DNA of 10,800 bases from contig URVO01000023.1 in the NCBI GenBank assembly GCA_900551335.1, forward strand, positions 1 through 10,800, in the 5' to 3' direction. The stretch comes from an uncultured Phascolarctobacterium sp. Its GTDB lineage: Bacteria > Bacillota > Negativicutes > Acidaminococcales > Acidaminococcaceae. The translations under genes and the position numbers were made by a program. Each line of letters opens with the position of its first letter. Position 1 is the first letter of the stretch. The notes beneath the pieces were generated by a model. It saw only the letters and a program-made list of their open reading frames with translations. It had not been told where the DNA came from and searched no databases. This document shows, piece by piece, positions 1-7,383 of this stretch.

Positions 1-1620
1 TGTAGTGAGAATTACTATGTTGATAAAACACTGCTCATTAAAGACCTGCTAGACGAAAATCTGAAAATCGTCCTTTTTACCCGTCCAAGACGCTTCGGTA
101 AAACTCTGAATATGGATATGCTGCGAACCTTCTTTGAAAAAACAGCTGACGATAATAGTCAATATTTTACCAATAAAAGAATTTGGCAGCAGGGAGAACG
201 CTATACAAAGCACCAAGGTAAATATCCTGTTATCTTTATTACTCTCAAAGATGTAAGAGCCAGAAACTGGTCCACTGCCCTTGATATGCTTAAATTTGTT
301 ATCAGAACTGAATTTGCCAGACACAAAGAATTGCTCAACAGCCAAGCAGTATCTCTGACAGACCAAGCTATCTATAACAAAATTATCATGGATACAGCAC
401 GCGATTCAGAATACAGATTCAGCTTACAGGTACTATGCAGAATGCTTCATGCCCACCACCAAGTAAAGCCTATCATTATTGTGGATGAATATGACACTCC
501 TGTTCAGGAAGGCTATATGAATGCTTACTATGACGATGCCATAGATTTTATTCGCAGCTTTTTTTCTGCTGCCCTGAAGGATAATCCTCACCTCATGATG
601 AGTATCCTTACAGGCATATTACGAATTGCCAAAGAAAGCATTTTCAGCGGACTAAATAACGTTAGAGTATTTTCTGTGCTTGATACAAAATTTAGCAGTT
701 ACTTTGGCTTTACAACTGACGAAATAACTGCTATGGCTTCATACTATAATAAAGCTGAAAAAATTTCTGAAATCAAAGAATGGTACGATGGTTACAGATT
801 TGGTGCCAATGAAATCTGTAATCCGTGGTCTGTTTTAAACTATTTCAGTAATGATTGTCAGCCTATCCCTTACTGGGTCAGGACATCTGAAAATGCGATT
901 ATAAAGGAAATTCTCAAACTACCCACTGAATCAACTTATCAAAATCTAACCCGGCTTATGGACGGAGCAAGCATAAAATCTAACGTAGAAACGGATATTA
1001 TCTATCCTAAACTCAAAGACCCACAAGCAAATATCTTAGGATTCTTGTTAATGACAGGATATTTAAAAGCAACTGAAATTACACCTAATCTTGAGGGCAT
1101 TTATGAATGTAATCTTGAAATTCCTAATAAGGAGTTACGCTCTGTTTATCGTAGAGAAATATTGGCTCTTTTAAAAGAAAAAGCTGGCGAAAACACTGTT
1201 ATCCGGTTACAAGATGCTTTGCTCAGCAAAAATACAGAACAAATTAAGTTAACACTGGGTAATTTTTTAATAAAAACAGTAAGCTTCTTCGATGGATTGC
1301 AAGAAAATTACTATCACGGTCTTATTCTTGGACTGGTGACAATTCTCGAAAATACGCATAAGCTTCTTTCCAATAGAGAAAGTGGCGACGGACGTTATGA
1401 TATCCAGCTTGAACCAAAAAGTTCTGAGCTGCCAGGAATAATCATAGAATTAAAGTCGACAAATAAAGCTTCAGCTAATCTTAGCCATTTAGCTACAACA
1501 GCCTACAACCAAATTTTAACTAAAAAATACGATACAGAACTTCTCGCTCGCAATGTACATATCATTTATAAATACGGTATTGCGTTTAGAGGTAAAGAAG
1601 CAGAAGTCGTAAGTGACTAG
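1..1620 (+). CDS. AAA-ATPase-like / PD-(D/E)XK nuclease family protein, 5' end outside window
   Basis: The frame is open from the first base, so the start lies upstream; an internal ATG at 112 falls after the ATP-binding motif and is not the start. Codons are numbered here from base 1. Codons 5-12 (YYVDKTLL) and the P-loop-like RPRRFGKT (28-35) match the N-terminus of the AAA-ATPase-like family, so about 15-25 residues are probably missing. A Walker B-like VDEYD lies at 161-165. Further family signatures follow: TGILRIAKESIFSGLNN, then WYDGYRFG with NPWSVLNYF. The C-terminal part carries a PD-(D/E)XK-type site: GDGRYD (D467), then E483-x-K485 in IIELK. Known for the family: two-domain proteins, often in many diverse copies per genome in gut anaerobes, with no settled function; defence or mobile-element roles are only guesses. 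The gene is clearly more AT-rich than the operon to its right, suggesting separate acquisition. Family assignment is firm; function is unknown. Confidence 0.88.
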   Translation, partial: CSENYYVDKTLLIKDLLDENLKIVLFTRPRRFGKTLNMDMLRTFFEKTADDNSQYFTNKRIWQQGERYTKHQGKYPVIFITLKDVRARNWSTALDMLKFVIRTEFARHKELLNSQAVSLTDQAIYNKIIMDTARDSEYRFSLQVLCRMLHAHHQVKPIIIVDEYDTPVQEGYMNAYYDDAIDFIRSFFSAALKDNPHLMMSILTGILRIAKESIFSGLNNVRVFSVLDTKFSSYFGFTTDEITAMASYYNKAEKISEIKEWYDGYRFGANEICNPWSVLNYFSNDCQPIPYWVRTSENAIIKEILKLPTESTYQNLTRLMDGASIKSNVETDIIYPKLKDPQANILGFLLMTGYLKATEITPNLEGIYECNLEIPNKELRSVYRREILALLKEKAGENTVIRLQDALLSKNTEQIKLTLGNFLIKTVSFFDGLQENYYHGLILGLVTILENTHKLLSNRESGDGRYDIQLEPKSSELPGIIIELKSTNKASANLSHLATTAYNQILTKKYDTELLARNVHIIYKYGIAFRGKEAEVVSD

Positions 1621-1640
1621 AAGAGATTTTTCGTAAAAAC

Positions 1641-1669
1641 AAAGGAGCAGGTATTTCGCCTGCTCCTTT
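1641..1669. terminator. Bidirectional intrinsic terminator between convergent genes
   Basis: A perfect 11-bp stem (AAAGGAGCAGG at 1641-1651 with CCTGCTCCTTT at 1659-1669) closes a 7-nt loop. Read on the - strand, the hairpin is followed by GTTTTTACG, a reasonable U-tract for ending the long operon after fni. Read on the + strand, the tail (GCTATTTATAT) is weaker but still AT-rich. It sits in the 61-nt space between the stop codons of the two convergent genes, so it probably serves both. Confidence 0.85.
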
Positions 1670-1681
1670 GCTATTTATATC

Positions 1682-2746
1682 TTACCCTCTTCTTTTCCTG
1701 CACAGCTGTGTCAGCTCATAGCCGCGGCAGGCAATAAAGTCCTTCGTCTCGCCGGTAACTATCAGCGGCACCTTACGCAGCTGCTTTGGTGTCTGCGCAC
1801 CTAAAAGCAGCAGATAGCAGCGCAGCTCTTCCTCCAGCTGTTGGAAATACTGCACTGCAGCCTCCACGTCCTGCTCCACGACAAGACGTAGCACTACGCC
1901 CGTAATGCCCACGGCATCCGCTCCCAGCGCCAGCACGCGCACAGCGTCTGCAGCGTTCTGCACGCCGCCGCTGCCAAGCAGCACAGCGTCCTGCGGCAGC
2001 ATTGCCTGTGCATCTATCAGGCTCCAGCAGGTCGGCACGCCCCAGCTAGCAAATTCCTCGCTCAGCGCAACTCCCTGACGTGCAGCCTCAATGGCCGGAA
2101 AGTTCGTCCCGCCTGCACCGGCGCAGTCGAAATGCCTGAAGCCTGCGTCCAGCAGCAGCCTATACTGCTCTGCCGCAATGCCGCAGCCTGTTTCCTTAGC
2201 GATAACAGGAACGCTGAGCGCAGCCCTCATCTGCACCATTTTGTCGAGCAGACCTGCGTAATCCTTATCGCCCTCAGCCATCCACAGCTCCTGCGCCGCA
2301 TTCAGATGCACCTCCAGCGCATCCGCCTTGAGCATATCCACAGCCTTTTGTGCCTGTTCCGCTGTTGCCAGAGCGCTGATATTGCCGATAACCAGTCCCT
2401 CGCCCAGCTCCTCACGCACAACCTCATAGCTGCTCTTGTCGCCATCCTCACGCACAGCGCCATACTGTGAGCCGACGGCCATGCCTATGCCAACACGCGC
2501 TGCCACCTGCGCCAGCTTGCGGTTGACCTCTGCCACCGCCTGCGTGCCACCCGTAACTGCATCAATGAAAAAAGGCAAACGAAGTCGTTTGCCTAAGATT
2601 TGTACGGATAAATCAATGTCTGCCGGATTAAGCTCCGGCAGACAATTGTGCAGGAAACGAACATCAGCAAGGTGCGTGCTTGCCGGGCCAGCGCCCAGCT
2701 CCAAGGCATATTTTATATGTTCCAGCTTACGCTTTGCACGTTGCAT
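1682..2746 (-). CDS. fni: Type 2 isopentenyl-diphosphate delta-isomerase (FMN-dependent)
   Basis: This 354-residue protein interconverts isopentenyl and dimethylallyl diphosphate in the cytosol, using reduced FMN and Mg2+. The length matches the family. Visible signatures in order: RKxxH (6-10), the flavin/substrate segment TGG (65-67), VGSQ (91-94), HLNxxQE (147-153, with the Gln and Glu that bind substrate and metal), KETGCG (184-189, usually KEVGFG), GAGGTNF (210-216) and SGGVQN (259-264) for the FMN phosphate. The ATG at 2746 has a GGAG Shine-Dalgarno 7 nt upstream. The start lies only 13 nt after the stop of the ispH-rpsA fusion, and it is the last gene before the operon terminator. Its place next to ispH is sensible: IspH makes both IPP and DMAPP, and Fni adjusts their ratio. 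It is not strictly required in a MEP-pathway organism. The small changes in KETGCG are unlikely to abolish activity. Confidence 0.95.
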   Translation of the reverse strand: MQRAKRKLEHIKYALELGAGPASTHLADVRFLHNCLPELNPADIDLSVQILGKRLRLPFFIDAVTGGTQAVAEVNRKLAQVAARVGIGMAVGSQYGAVREDGDKSSYEVVREELGEGLVIGNISALATAEQAQKAVDMLKADALEVHLNAAQELWMAEGDKDYAGLLDKMVQMRAALSVPVIAKETGCGIAAEQYRLLLDAGFRHFDCAGAGGTNFPAIEAARQGVALSEEFASWGVPTCWSLIDAQAMLPQDAVLLGSGGVQNAADAVRVLALGADAVGITGVVLRLVVEQDVEAAVQYFQQLEEELRCYLLLLGAQTPKQLRKVPLIVTGETKDFIACRGYELTQLCRKRRG

Positions 2747-2759
2747 ATTCTATCTCCAA

Positions 2760-4832
2760 TTATTTTTCCAGGTTTTCCAGTTGTTCGGACAGGTTTTGGC
2801 TCAGGTGAGATTTCTTGCTGCCGATGTAGGAACGATATTCGTTCTTTTCAGCATCACGTTTAACTTTAGAAATGCTCAGGCCGATTTTCTTGCTGTCGAG
2901 ATCCATTTTGATAACTTCAGCTTTAACAACTTGGCCGATTTCCAGAACATCTTCCGGTTTGTTGATGCGCTCTTGAGCAATCTCGGAGATGTGAACCAGA
3001 CCTTCAACCTTTTCGCTCAGTTTTACGATAGCACCGAATGCCAGGAAACGTACAACTTCAGCTTCAACGATGTCACCAACGTGGAATTGGCCAGCTTCTA
3101 CCTTCCAGGGATCTTCCAGGGTAGCTTTGATGCTCAGAGCAACACGTTTGTTTTCGCGGTCAATTTTCTTAACCAGTACAGTTACTTCGTCGCCTTCTTT
3201 AGCAACGTCAGCAGCTTTTACATTGCGGTCCCAAGCCAGCTCAGTGTTGTGAACCAGACCAACCAGGCCTTCGCCGATTTCAACGAACAGACCGAATTCA
3301 GCAACCTTTACAACCTTACCGGTGTAAACTTCGCCTTCTTCAACAGAGTTGTAAGCAGCTTCTTCAGCAGCAGCGCGTGCTTCTTTAGCAGCAGCAATAC
3401 GTGCTTCTTTAGCTTCCTTCCAAGCTTTAGCTTTTGCTTCTCTTTCAACCTTCAGCAGGTCGCGGCGGGAAACAACGATGCGTTTTTTCTCCAGGTCAAC
3501 TTCGATGATTTCTGCTTGCAGTTCTTTGCCAACATAATCGGTGAAGTCTTCTACGCGGCGCAGCTCAACGTGGGAAGCAGGCATGAAGCCTTCAACGCCT
3601 TCAACTGCAACAGCCAGACCAACGATGTTTTTAGCTTTGTTTTTGATGATACGCAGAACCTTAACAGTTGCCGGGCGTTTTTCGCCTTCAGCCAGCTCTG
3701 CAACGTTTTTCCAAGCAGCATCGCGCTCAGCTTTAACCTTAGACAGACGAACGAAATCGCTCTTGGTGCTGCCAGGAACAACCTTAGCTTCTACTTCATC
3801 GCCTTCTTTGATGGTAGCTTGCAGTTCTTCAGCGGATTTAGTCGGATCCCATTCGGTGTAAGGAATAAAGCCATCATGTCTATATCCAAAAGATACGTAT
3901 ACGCCGTCTTTATCCAGTTGAATTACTGTACCAGTAACAATCTTACCGGGATATACCTCTACCTCCATACTTTCGTTGAGCATGCTTTCAAAATCCATGT
4001 TTTCCATTGCTACAATAGCCTCCTTAATTAAACGGTCAGGAGTCGATGCTCCAGCCGTAATTCCTATTTTAGTGAAACCTCTGAACATAGCCGCGTTCAG
4101 CTCGTCTGCAGTCTCAATATGATAAGCCTGCCGGCAGTGCCCCTGCACCAGCTCGAAAAGATGCCGCGTGTTCGCACTATTGCGCCCGCCGATGACAATC
4201 ATCACCTCAGAGTCGTCCGCCAGTTCTACAGCCGACTGCTGTCTTTGTGATGTTGCCAGGCAGATAGTCCGCTCTACACGATACTCTCCCGGTCTTTGCT
4301 CTTGCAATGCCTGCAATATATCATTAAATTTCTGCAGCTCAAAAGTCGTCTGGATGATTACTCCATAACGCTCCTTCTGCGGTACATTAGAGATATCTTT
4401 TATATATTCTACACAGATAGCCGATTTTCCTGCCCATTTTAAAATACTTTTTACTTCTGGGTGATTTTTTTCTCCAACTATGATGGGAAAATAACCATCG
4501 GCAGCTGCTTCAGCAGCTTTTTTCTGTGCCAGGCGCACATTCGGACAGGTTGCGTCCATAATCGTGAGCCCTTTTTCCTCTGCCTGCTCATAGACCTCCG
4601 GGCCTACGCCATGCGAGCGGAAAATTACTGTTTCGCCCGGAGCGAACTGCTCCAGACTATCCTTGCAGGCAATGCCCTGCGCAGCGAGCTCGGCAATCAG
4701 CTGAGGGTTGTGAATCAGCGGACCAAGCGTCGCGCCGTTGACATGCTCACCGGCAGCCTTCTGCGCCAGCTCTACAGCACGCTTCACACCATAACAGAAA
4801 CCGCAGTATTTTGCTACCTTGATTTCCATCAT
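2760..4832 (-). CDS. ispH-rpsA: Fusion: 4-hydroxy-3-methylbut-2-enyl diphosphate reductase (IspH) + ribosomal protein S1
   Basis: This 690-residue protein has two parts. Residues 1 to about 277 are IspH, the [4Fe-4S] enzyme of the last MEP-pathway step (HMBPP to IPP and DMAPP). Cluster cysteines are C13 (GFCYGV), C96 (DATCPNV) and C191 (CLATSQRQ); active-site residues are H41, H74, H124 and E126 (NHPE), with substrate-binding S219/N221 and S263 (GAST). Residues from about 295 onward hold four S1 RNA-binding repeats, near 296-365, 385-456, 500-569 and 585-655. An Ala/Lys/Glu-rich, probably helical linker (461-492) separates repeats 2 and 3. Such fusions are known in Clostridia and Negativicutes. 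The start overlaps the plsC stop as ATGA (4829-4832); a second ATG follows at once (4829), and AGGTGAGAAGG upstream can serve either. The S1 half uses a much more biased, highly-expressed-type codon set than the IspH half. Confidence 0.96.
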   Translation of the reverse strand: MMEIKVAKYCGFCYGVKRAVELAQKAAGEHVNGATLGPLIHNPQLIAELAAQGIACKDSLEQFAPGETVIFRSHGVGPEVYEQAEEKGLTIMDATCPNVRLAQKKAAEAAADGYFPIIVGEKNHPEVKSILKWAGKSAICVEYIKDISNVPQKERYGVIIQTTFELQKFNDILQALQEQRPGEYRVERTICLATSQRQQSAVELADDSEVMIVIGGRNSANTRHLFELVQGHCRQAYHIETADELNAAMFRGFTKIGITAGASTPDRLIKEAIVAMENMDFESMLNESMEVEVYPGKIVTGTVIQLDKDGVYVSFGYRHDGFIPYTEWDPTKSAEELQATIKEGDEVEAKVVPGSTKSDFVRLSKVKAERDAAWKNVAELAEGEKRPATVKVLRIIKNKAKNIVGLAVAVEGVEGFMPASHVELRRVEDFTDYVGKELQAEIIEVDLEKKRIVVSRRDLLKVEREAKAKAWKEAKEARIAAAKEARAAAEEAAYNSVEEGEVYTGKVVKVAEFGLFVEIGEGLVGLVHNTELAWDRNVKAADVAKEGDEVTVLVKKIDRENKRVALSIKATLEDPWKVEAGQFHVGDIVEAEVVRFLAFGAIVKLSEKVEGLVHISEIAQERINKPEDVLEIGQVVKAEVIKMDLDSKKIGLSISKVKRDAEKNEYRSYIGSKKSHLSQNLSEQLENLEK
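4005..4025 (-). promoter_or_regulatory. Internal Shine-Dalgarno and ATG at the IspH/S1 junction
   Basis: On the coding strand a perfect AAGGAGG (4019-4025) lies 11 nt before an in-frame ATG (4007-4005), which is Met276 of the fusion. The site is exactly between the end of the IspH domain and the first S1 repeat. Initiation here would give a free S1 protein of 415 residues, close to the usual length of a four-repeat Bacillota S1. The spacing is a little longer than ideal, and the motif also encodes Lys-Glu-Ala, so chance is possible. No experiment is implied; this is a prediction. Confidence 0.45.
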
Positions 4833-5425
4833 ACCTTCTCACCTGCCTGCAGCTTTGCAATGTGCTGCATCAGCTCTTCAGTCATTGCATGCAAAAATTC
4901 CTTGTTCACAACAGCGTCCTCAGGGAAGAGCATCGGCTTGCCAAAGCGCACCATAACCTTCGGCCAGATACGGCCATGACGCTTGTAATCAGTACCGATG
5001 ATGCAGGCAGGAACGATTGTTGCCTTAACCTTGCTCGCCATCATCAGTGCGCCCGGCTGTGCCTTGCCCAGCTCGCCGGTCTTGCTGCGCGTTCCCTCCG
5101 GGAAAATCGCCAGCACCTGATTGCTCTCAAGAATATCAATTCCGTGTTTGATGGCAGCACGGTCTGCACCGCCACGGCGCACAGGGAAAGCGCCTAACAA
5201 TCTATAGATATCGCCCAATACAGGCACGAACAGCTCCTCTTTGGCCATAAAATGCACCTTACGAGTTGCCGCAGTACCCAAAACAGGCGGATCAAGCAGA
5301 CTCAGATGGTTGCAGGCAATAACCAGCGGCCCATCCTTAGGGATATTCTCTGCTCCTTCAATGCGAAGGCGAAGAAAAATTCGAAAAAGCATCTTCAGTA
5401 GATTTTTAACGACTGTATATATCAT
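4829..5425 (-). CDS. plsC: 1-acyl-sn-glycerol-3-phosphate acyltransferase (PlsC/LPLAT family)
   Basis: This 198-residue membrane-associated enzyme most likely transfers an acyl group to lysophosphatidic acid to make phosphatidic acid, the precursor of membrane phospholipids. The acyltransferase motifs are all present: NHLSLLD (catalytic H40 and D45), FPVRRG (80-85), FPEGTRS (108-114, glycerol-phosphate binding) and VPACI (138-142). The N-terminal 20 residues are hydrophobic with interspersed basic residues, suiting membrane attachment. The ATG at 5425 overlaps the cmk stop by one base (TAATG) and has AGGAG 8 nt upstream. The stop overlaps the ispH-rpsA start (ATGA), so translation is likely coupled on both sides. 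The order cmk-plsC-rpsA recurs in Bacillota. Substrate specificity cannot be read from the sequence, so another lysophospholipid acyltransferase is a minor alternative. Confidence 0.93.
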   Translation of the reverse strand: MIYTVVKNLLKMLFRIFLRLRIEGAENIPKDGPLVIACNHLSLLDPPVLGTAATRKVHFMAKEELFVPVLGDIYRLLGAFPVRRGGADRAAIKHGIDILESNQVLAIFPEGTRSKTGELGKAQPGALMMASKVKATIVPACIIGTDYKRHGRIWPKVMVRFGKPMLFPEDAVVNKEFLHAMTEELMQHIAKLQAGEKV

Positions 5426-6090
5426 TATACACGCTCCTGCACCAGTTGTAAAATTTTATCTGTTACCTGAGCAATGCTCATGTCAGAGGTATCAAGCAAA
5501 AGTGCATCCTCTGCCTGACGCAGCGGGCTGATAGCTCTTTCGCTGTCCTGCTTGTCGCGGGCTGCAATATTCTCCTGCAGCTGCGCAAGCTCCACCTGCT
5601 GTCCCTTTTCGACCATTTCTTTATAACGACGGCGCGCTCTTTCCTCAACAGAAGCAGTGAGGAAAATTTTCAGCTGTGCATGAGGGAACACCACCGTACC
5701 GATATCGCGGCCATCCATCAGGACACCGCCGATTTCGCCCATACGACGCTGCTGTTCAACCATCGCCTCACGTACAGCGCCGATAGCTGCCACACGCGAA
5801 ACAATCGCTGTCACCTCAGGCGTGCGGATTGCCTCCGTCACCTCAGTGCCGTCAACAAAAACTCTGTTAACCTTCGCTTCAGGCTTGAACTCAATAATCA
5901 TTGTGTTGGCAAGCTCACTGATAAAGGCTTCATCGAACTCCTTACCTGTCTGCAAAAACTTCCAGGCAACAGAGCGGTACATAGCACCAGTATCAATGTA
6001 AGCATAGCCCAGCTTTTCCGCTGCCAGCTTAGCAATAGTGCTTTTGCCGGCGCCAGCAGGACCATCAATAGCAACGACAATTTTTTTCAT
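5425..6090 (-). CDS. cmk: (d)CMP kinase
   Basis: This 221-residue cytosolic nucleoside monophosphate kinase phosphorylates CMP and dCMP with ATP, feeding CTP/dCTP pools and thus phospholipid and DNA synthesis. The P-loop GPAGAGKST is at 10-18, followed by DTGAMYR (33-39), the CMP-binding GRDIGT (127-132), RARRR in the lid region (151-155) and RDKQDSERAISPL (178-190). The length is normal. I chose the ATG at 6090 because it puts the P-loop at the family's usual distance from the N-terminus. An in-frame GTG at 6105 would add five residues (MWLCR) and has no better ribosome site. Neither start has a clear Shine-Dalgarno, and this is the only operon gene preceded by a real gap (57 nt), so expression may be set differently here. 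The stop overlaps the plsC start. Confidence 0.95.
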   Translation of the reverse strand: MKKIVVAIDGPAGAGKSTIAKLAAEKLGYAYIDTGAMYRSVAWKFLQTGKEFDEAFISELANTMIIEFKPEAKVNRVFVDGTEVTEAIRTPEVTAIVSRVAAIGAVREAMVEQQRRMGEIGGVLMDGRDIGTVVFPHAQLKIFLTASVEERARRRYKEMVEKGQQVELAQLQENIAARDKQDSERAISPLRQAEDALLLDTSDMSIAQVTDKILQLVQERV

Positions 6091-6118
6091 TCTACATAAC
6101 CACACTTTATTGTTTATT

Positions 6119-6145
6119 TAAACTCCGCTAGCACGCAGGAGTTTA
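6119..6145. repeat. Inverted repeat in the only gap inside the operon
   Basis: TAAACTCC (6119-6126) pairs perfectly with GGAGTTTA (6138-6145) around an 11-nt centre that can add two G-C pairs. It begins 3 nt after the flavoprotein stop codon, on the - strand reading. The bases after the hairpin on the - strand (AATAAACAATAAA) are A-rich without a U-run, so it is not a convincing intrinsic terminator. It may be an attenuator, an RNA processing or stability hairpin, or nothing. No promoter is recognisable between it and cmk. Confidence 0.45.
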
Positions 6146-6147
6146 GA

Positions 6148-7383
6148 TCATTCCTCGGCAGCCGCCATGCCTGCAGCATAACCGCTGGAAAAAGCCGCCT
6201 GCAGATTATAGCCGCCGGTATAACCGTCGACATCCATAACCTCACCGGCAAAATACAGACCACGGATAAGCTTCGATTCCATCGTCTTAGGATTAATCTC
6301 CTTGACGCTTACGCCGCCTGCCGTCACAATCGCTTCTGCAAGAGGACGCGTGGACGTAATCGGCACGCAGAAATTCTTCAGCGCTGCCAAGAGCCTATGG
6401 CGCTCCTCACGTGAAATCTGGTTGATGAATTTTTCCTCATCAAGGTAAGCCATATCGCATACCACAGGAATCAGACGCTGCGGCAACAAATCCTTCATGC
6501 CATTGGCAAGCTGCTTTTTGCTGTACTGCGTAAAATCGCGCTGGATACGTGCATCTAGCTTTTCCTCGGATAACGCAGGCTTCAGGTCGATATGCAGCTC
6601 GACCTCCTTGCCCTCATCCAAGGCCTTCGCCGCCAGATTGCTCAGGGACAGGATAATCGGTCCCGATACGCCGAAATGCGTAAAGAGCATCTCGCCAAAC
6701 TCGCTGCCGATTTTTTCACCGTCAGCAGTCAACGTTCCCTGCACATTGCGCAAGGAAAGGCCTTGCAGGTCATCCACATACGGATAATCGCTTTCCAAGG
6801 GCACAAGAGACGGCCTCAACGGCACAATCTTGTGTCCCAGCTTCGCAGCCAGCTTTGCACCGCCGCCATCGCTGCCCGTTCCCGGGTAGGACGCACCGCC
6901 TGCAGCAAGAATTACTGCGTCAGCAGGATAAACACCGCTGATGGTTTTTACGCCGGTAACCTGTCCATCCTTCGCCAGAATTTCGATAACCTTCGTATCA
7001 AGCTGGAGCTTGCCTCCGGCCTCAGTGAAAATCTTCACCAGCGTATCGACAACATCCTTCGCCTTGTCACTGACAGGGAAAATTCTGCCGCCACGCTCGA
7101 CCTTCGTCTGCAGCCCGTGACTTTCCAACAGCAATACTATATCATCATTTGTGAACCTGTGTAAAGCACTATTTAAAAATCTTCCGTTTCCGGGGATATT
7201 TTTTATAAATTCAGGAATTTCGCAGGCATTCGTGATGTTGCAGCGTCCCTTGCCGGTAATCATGATTTTCTTGCCCGGCAGGCGCATTTTTTCAAAAATT
7301 GTTACCTGCGCACCATTTTGTGCAGCAGCGATGCCTGCCAAAAGGCCTGCGGCGCCACCGCCGATAATTGCAACCTTTGTCAT
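6148..7383 (-). CDS. BaiN/HI0933-family flavoprotein (NAD(P)/FAD-dependent oxidoreductase)
   Basis: This 411-residue protein has an N-terminal Rossmann FAD-binding site, GGGAAG (8-13), with the acidic residue E31 after the second strand. The family block GKKIMITGKGRCNITN (37-52) follows, then AAGGASYPGTGSDGGG (160-175), GEMLFTHFGVSGP (230-242), AIVTAGGVSVKEI (351-363), and a C-terminal FAD-contacting FAGEVMDVDGYTGGYN (378-393). These place it in the HI0933-like group, variously annotated as aminoacetone oxidase or BaiN. BaiN has been proposed to act in bile-acid 7-dehydroxylation in some gut clostridia, but most members lack an assigned substrate, and nothing here argues for bile acids. The ATG at 7383 overlaps the rluB stop as ATGA, with AAGAAGGCGG upstream. 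Being embedded among core genes suggests a housekeeping redox role; that is inference. Confidence 0.9.
   Translation of the reverse strand: MTKVAIIGGGAAGLLAGIAAAQNGAQVTIFEKMRLPGKKIMITGKGRCNITNACEIPEFIKNIPGNGRFLNSALHRFTNDDIVLLLESHGLQTKVERGGRIFPVSDKAKDVVDTLVKIFTEAGGKLQLDTKVIEILAKDGQVTGVKTISGVYPADAVILAAGGASYPGTGSDGGGAKLAAKLGHKIVPLRPSLVPLESDYPYVDDLQGLSLRNVQGTLTADGEKIGSEFGEMLFTHFGVSGPIILSLSNLAAKALDEGKEVELHIDLKPALSEEKLDARIQRDFTQYSKKQLANGMKDLLPQRLIPVVCDMAYLDEEKFINQISREERHRLLAALKNFCVPITSTRPLAEAIVTAGGVSVKEINPKTMESKLIRGLYFAGEVMDVDGYTGGYNLQAAFSSGYAAGMAAAEE

Noticed and set aside
1184..1620. First gene as a transposase or integrase
   Set aside because: No DDE or tyrosine/serine recombinase motif and no flanking inverted repeats; the motifs fit AAA-ATPase-like plus PD-(D/E)XK instead.
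2436..4031. Long + strand open frame (531 codons) opposite fni and the S1 part of the fusion
   Set aside because: It is antisense to a well-conserved fusion gene. Its Phe/Asn/Ser-rich translation is what the reverse of a strongly codon-biased gene gives, and it resembles no protein family.
4461..4979. + strand open frame of 172 codons opposite ispH/plsC
   Set aside because: It spans the reverse complement of two conserved genes, has no family motif, and shows no credible start signal.
6091..6125. Possible second promoter just before cmk
   Set aside because: No -35/-10 pair with acceptable spacing; the only -10-like TATGTA touches the start codon.
6592..7164. + strand open frame of 190 codons opposite the flavoprotein gene
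   Set aside because: Shadow of the GC-rich coding strand; the opposite strand carries all FAD-binding motifs.
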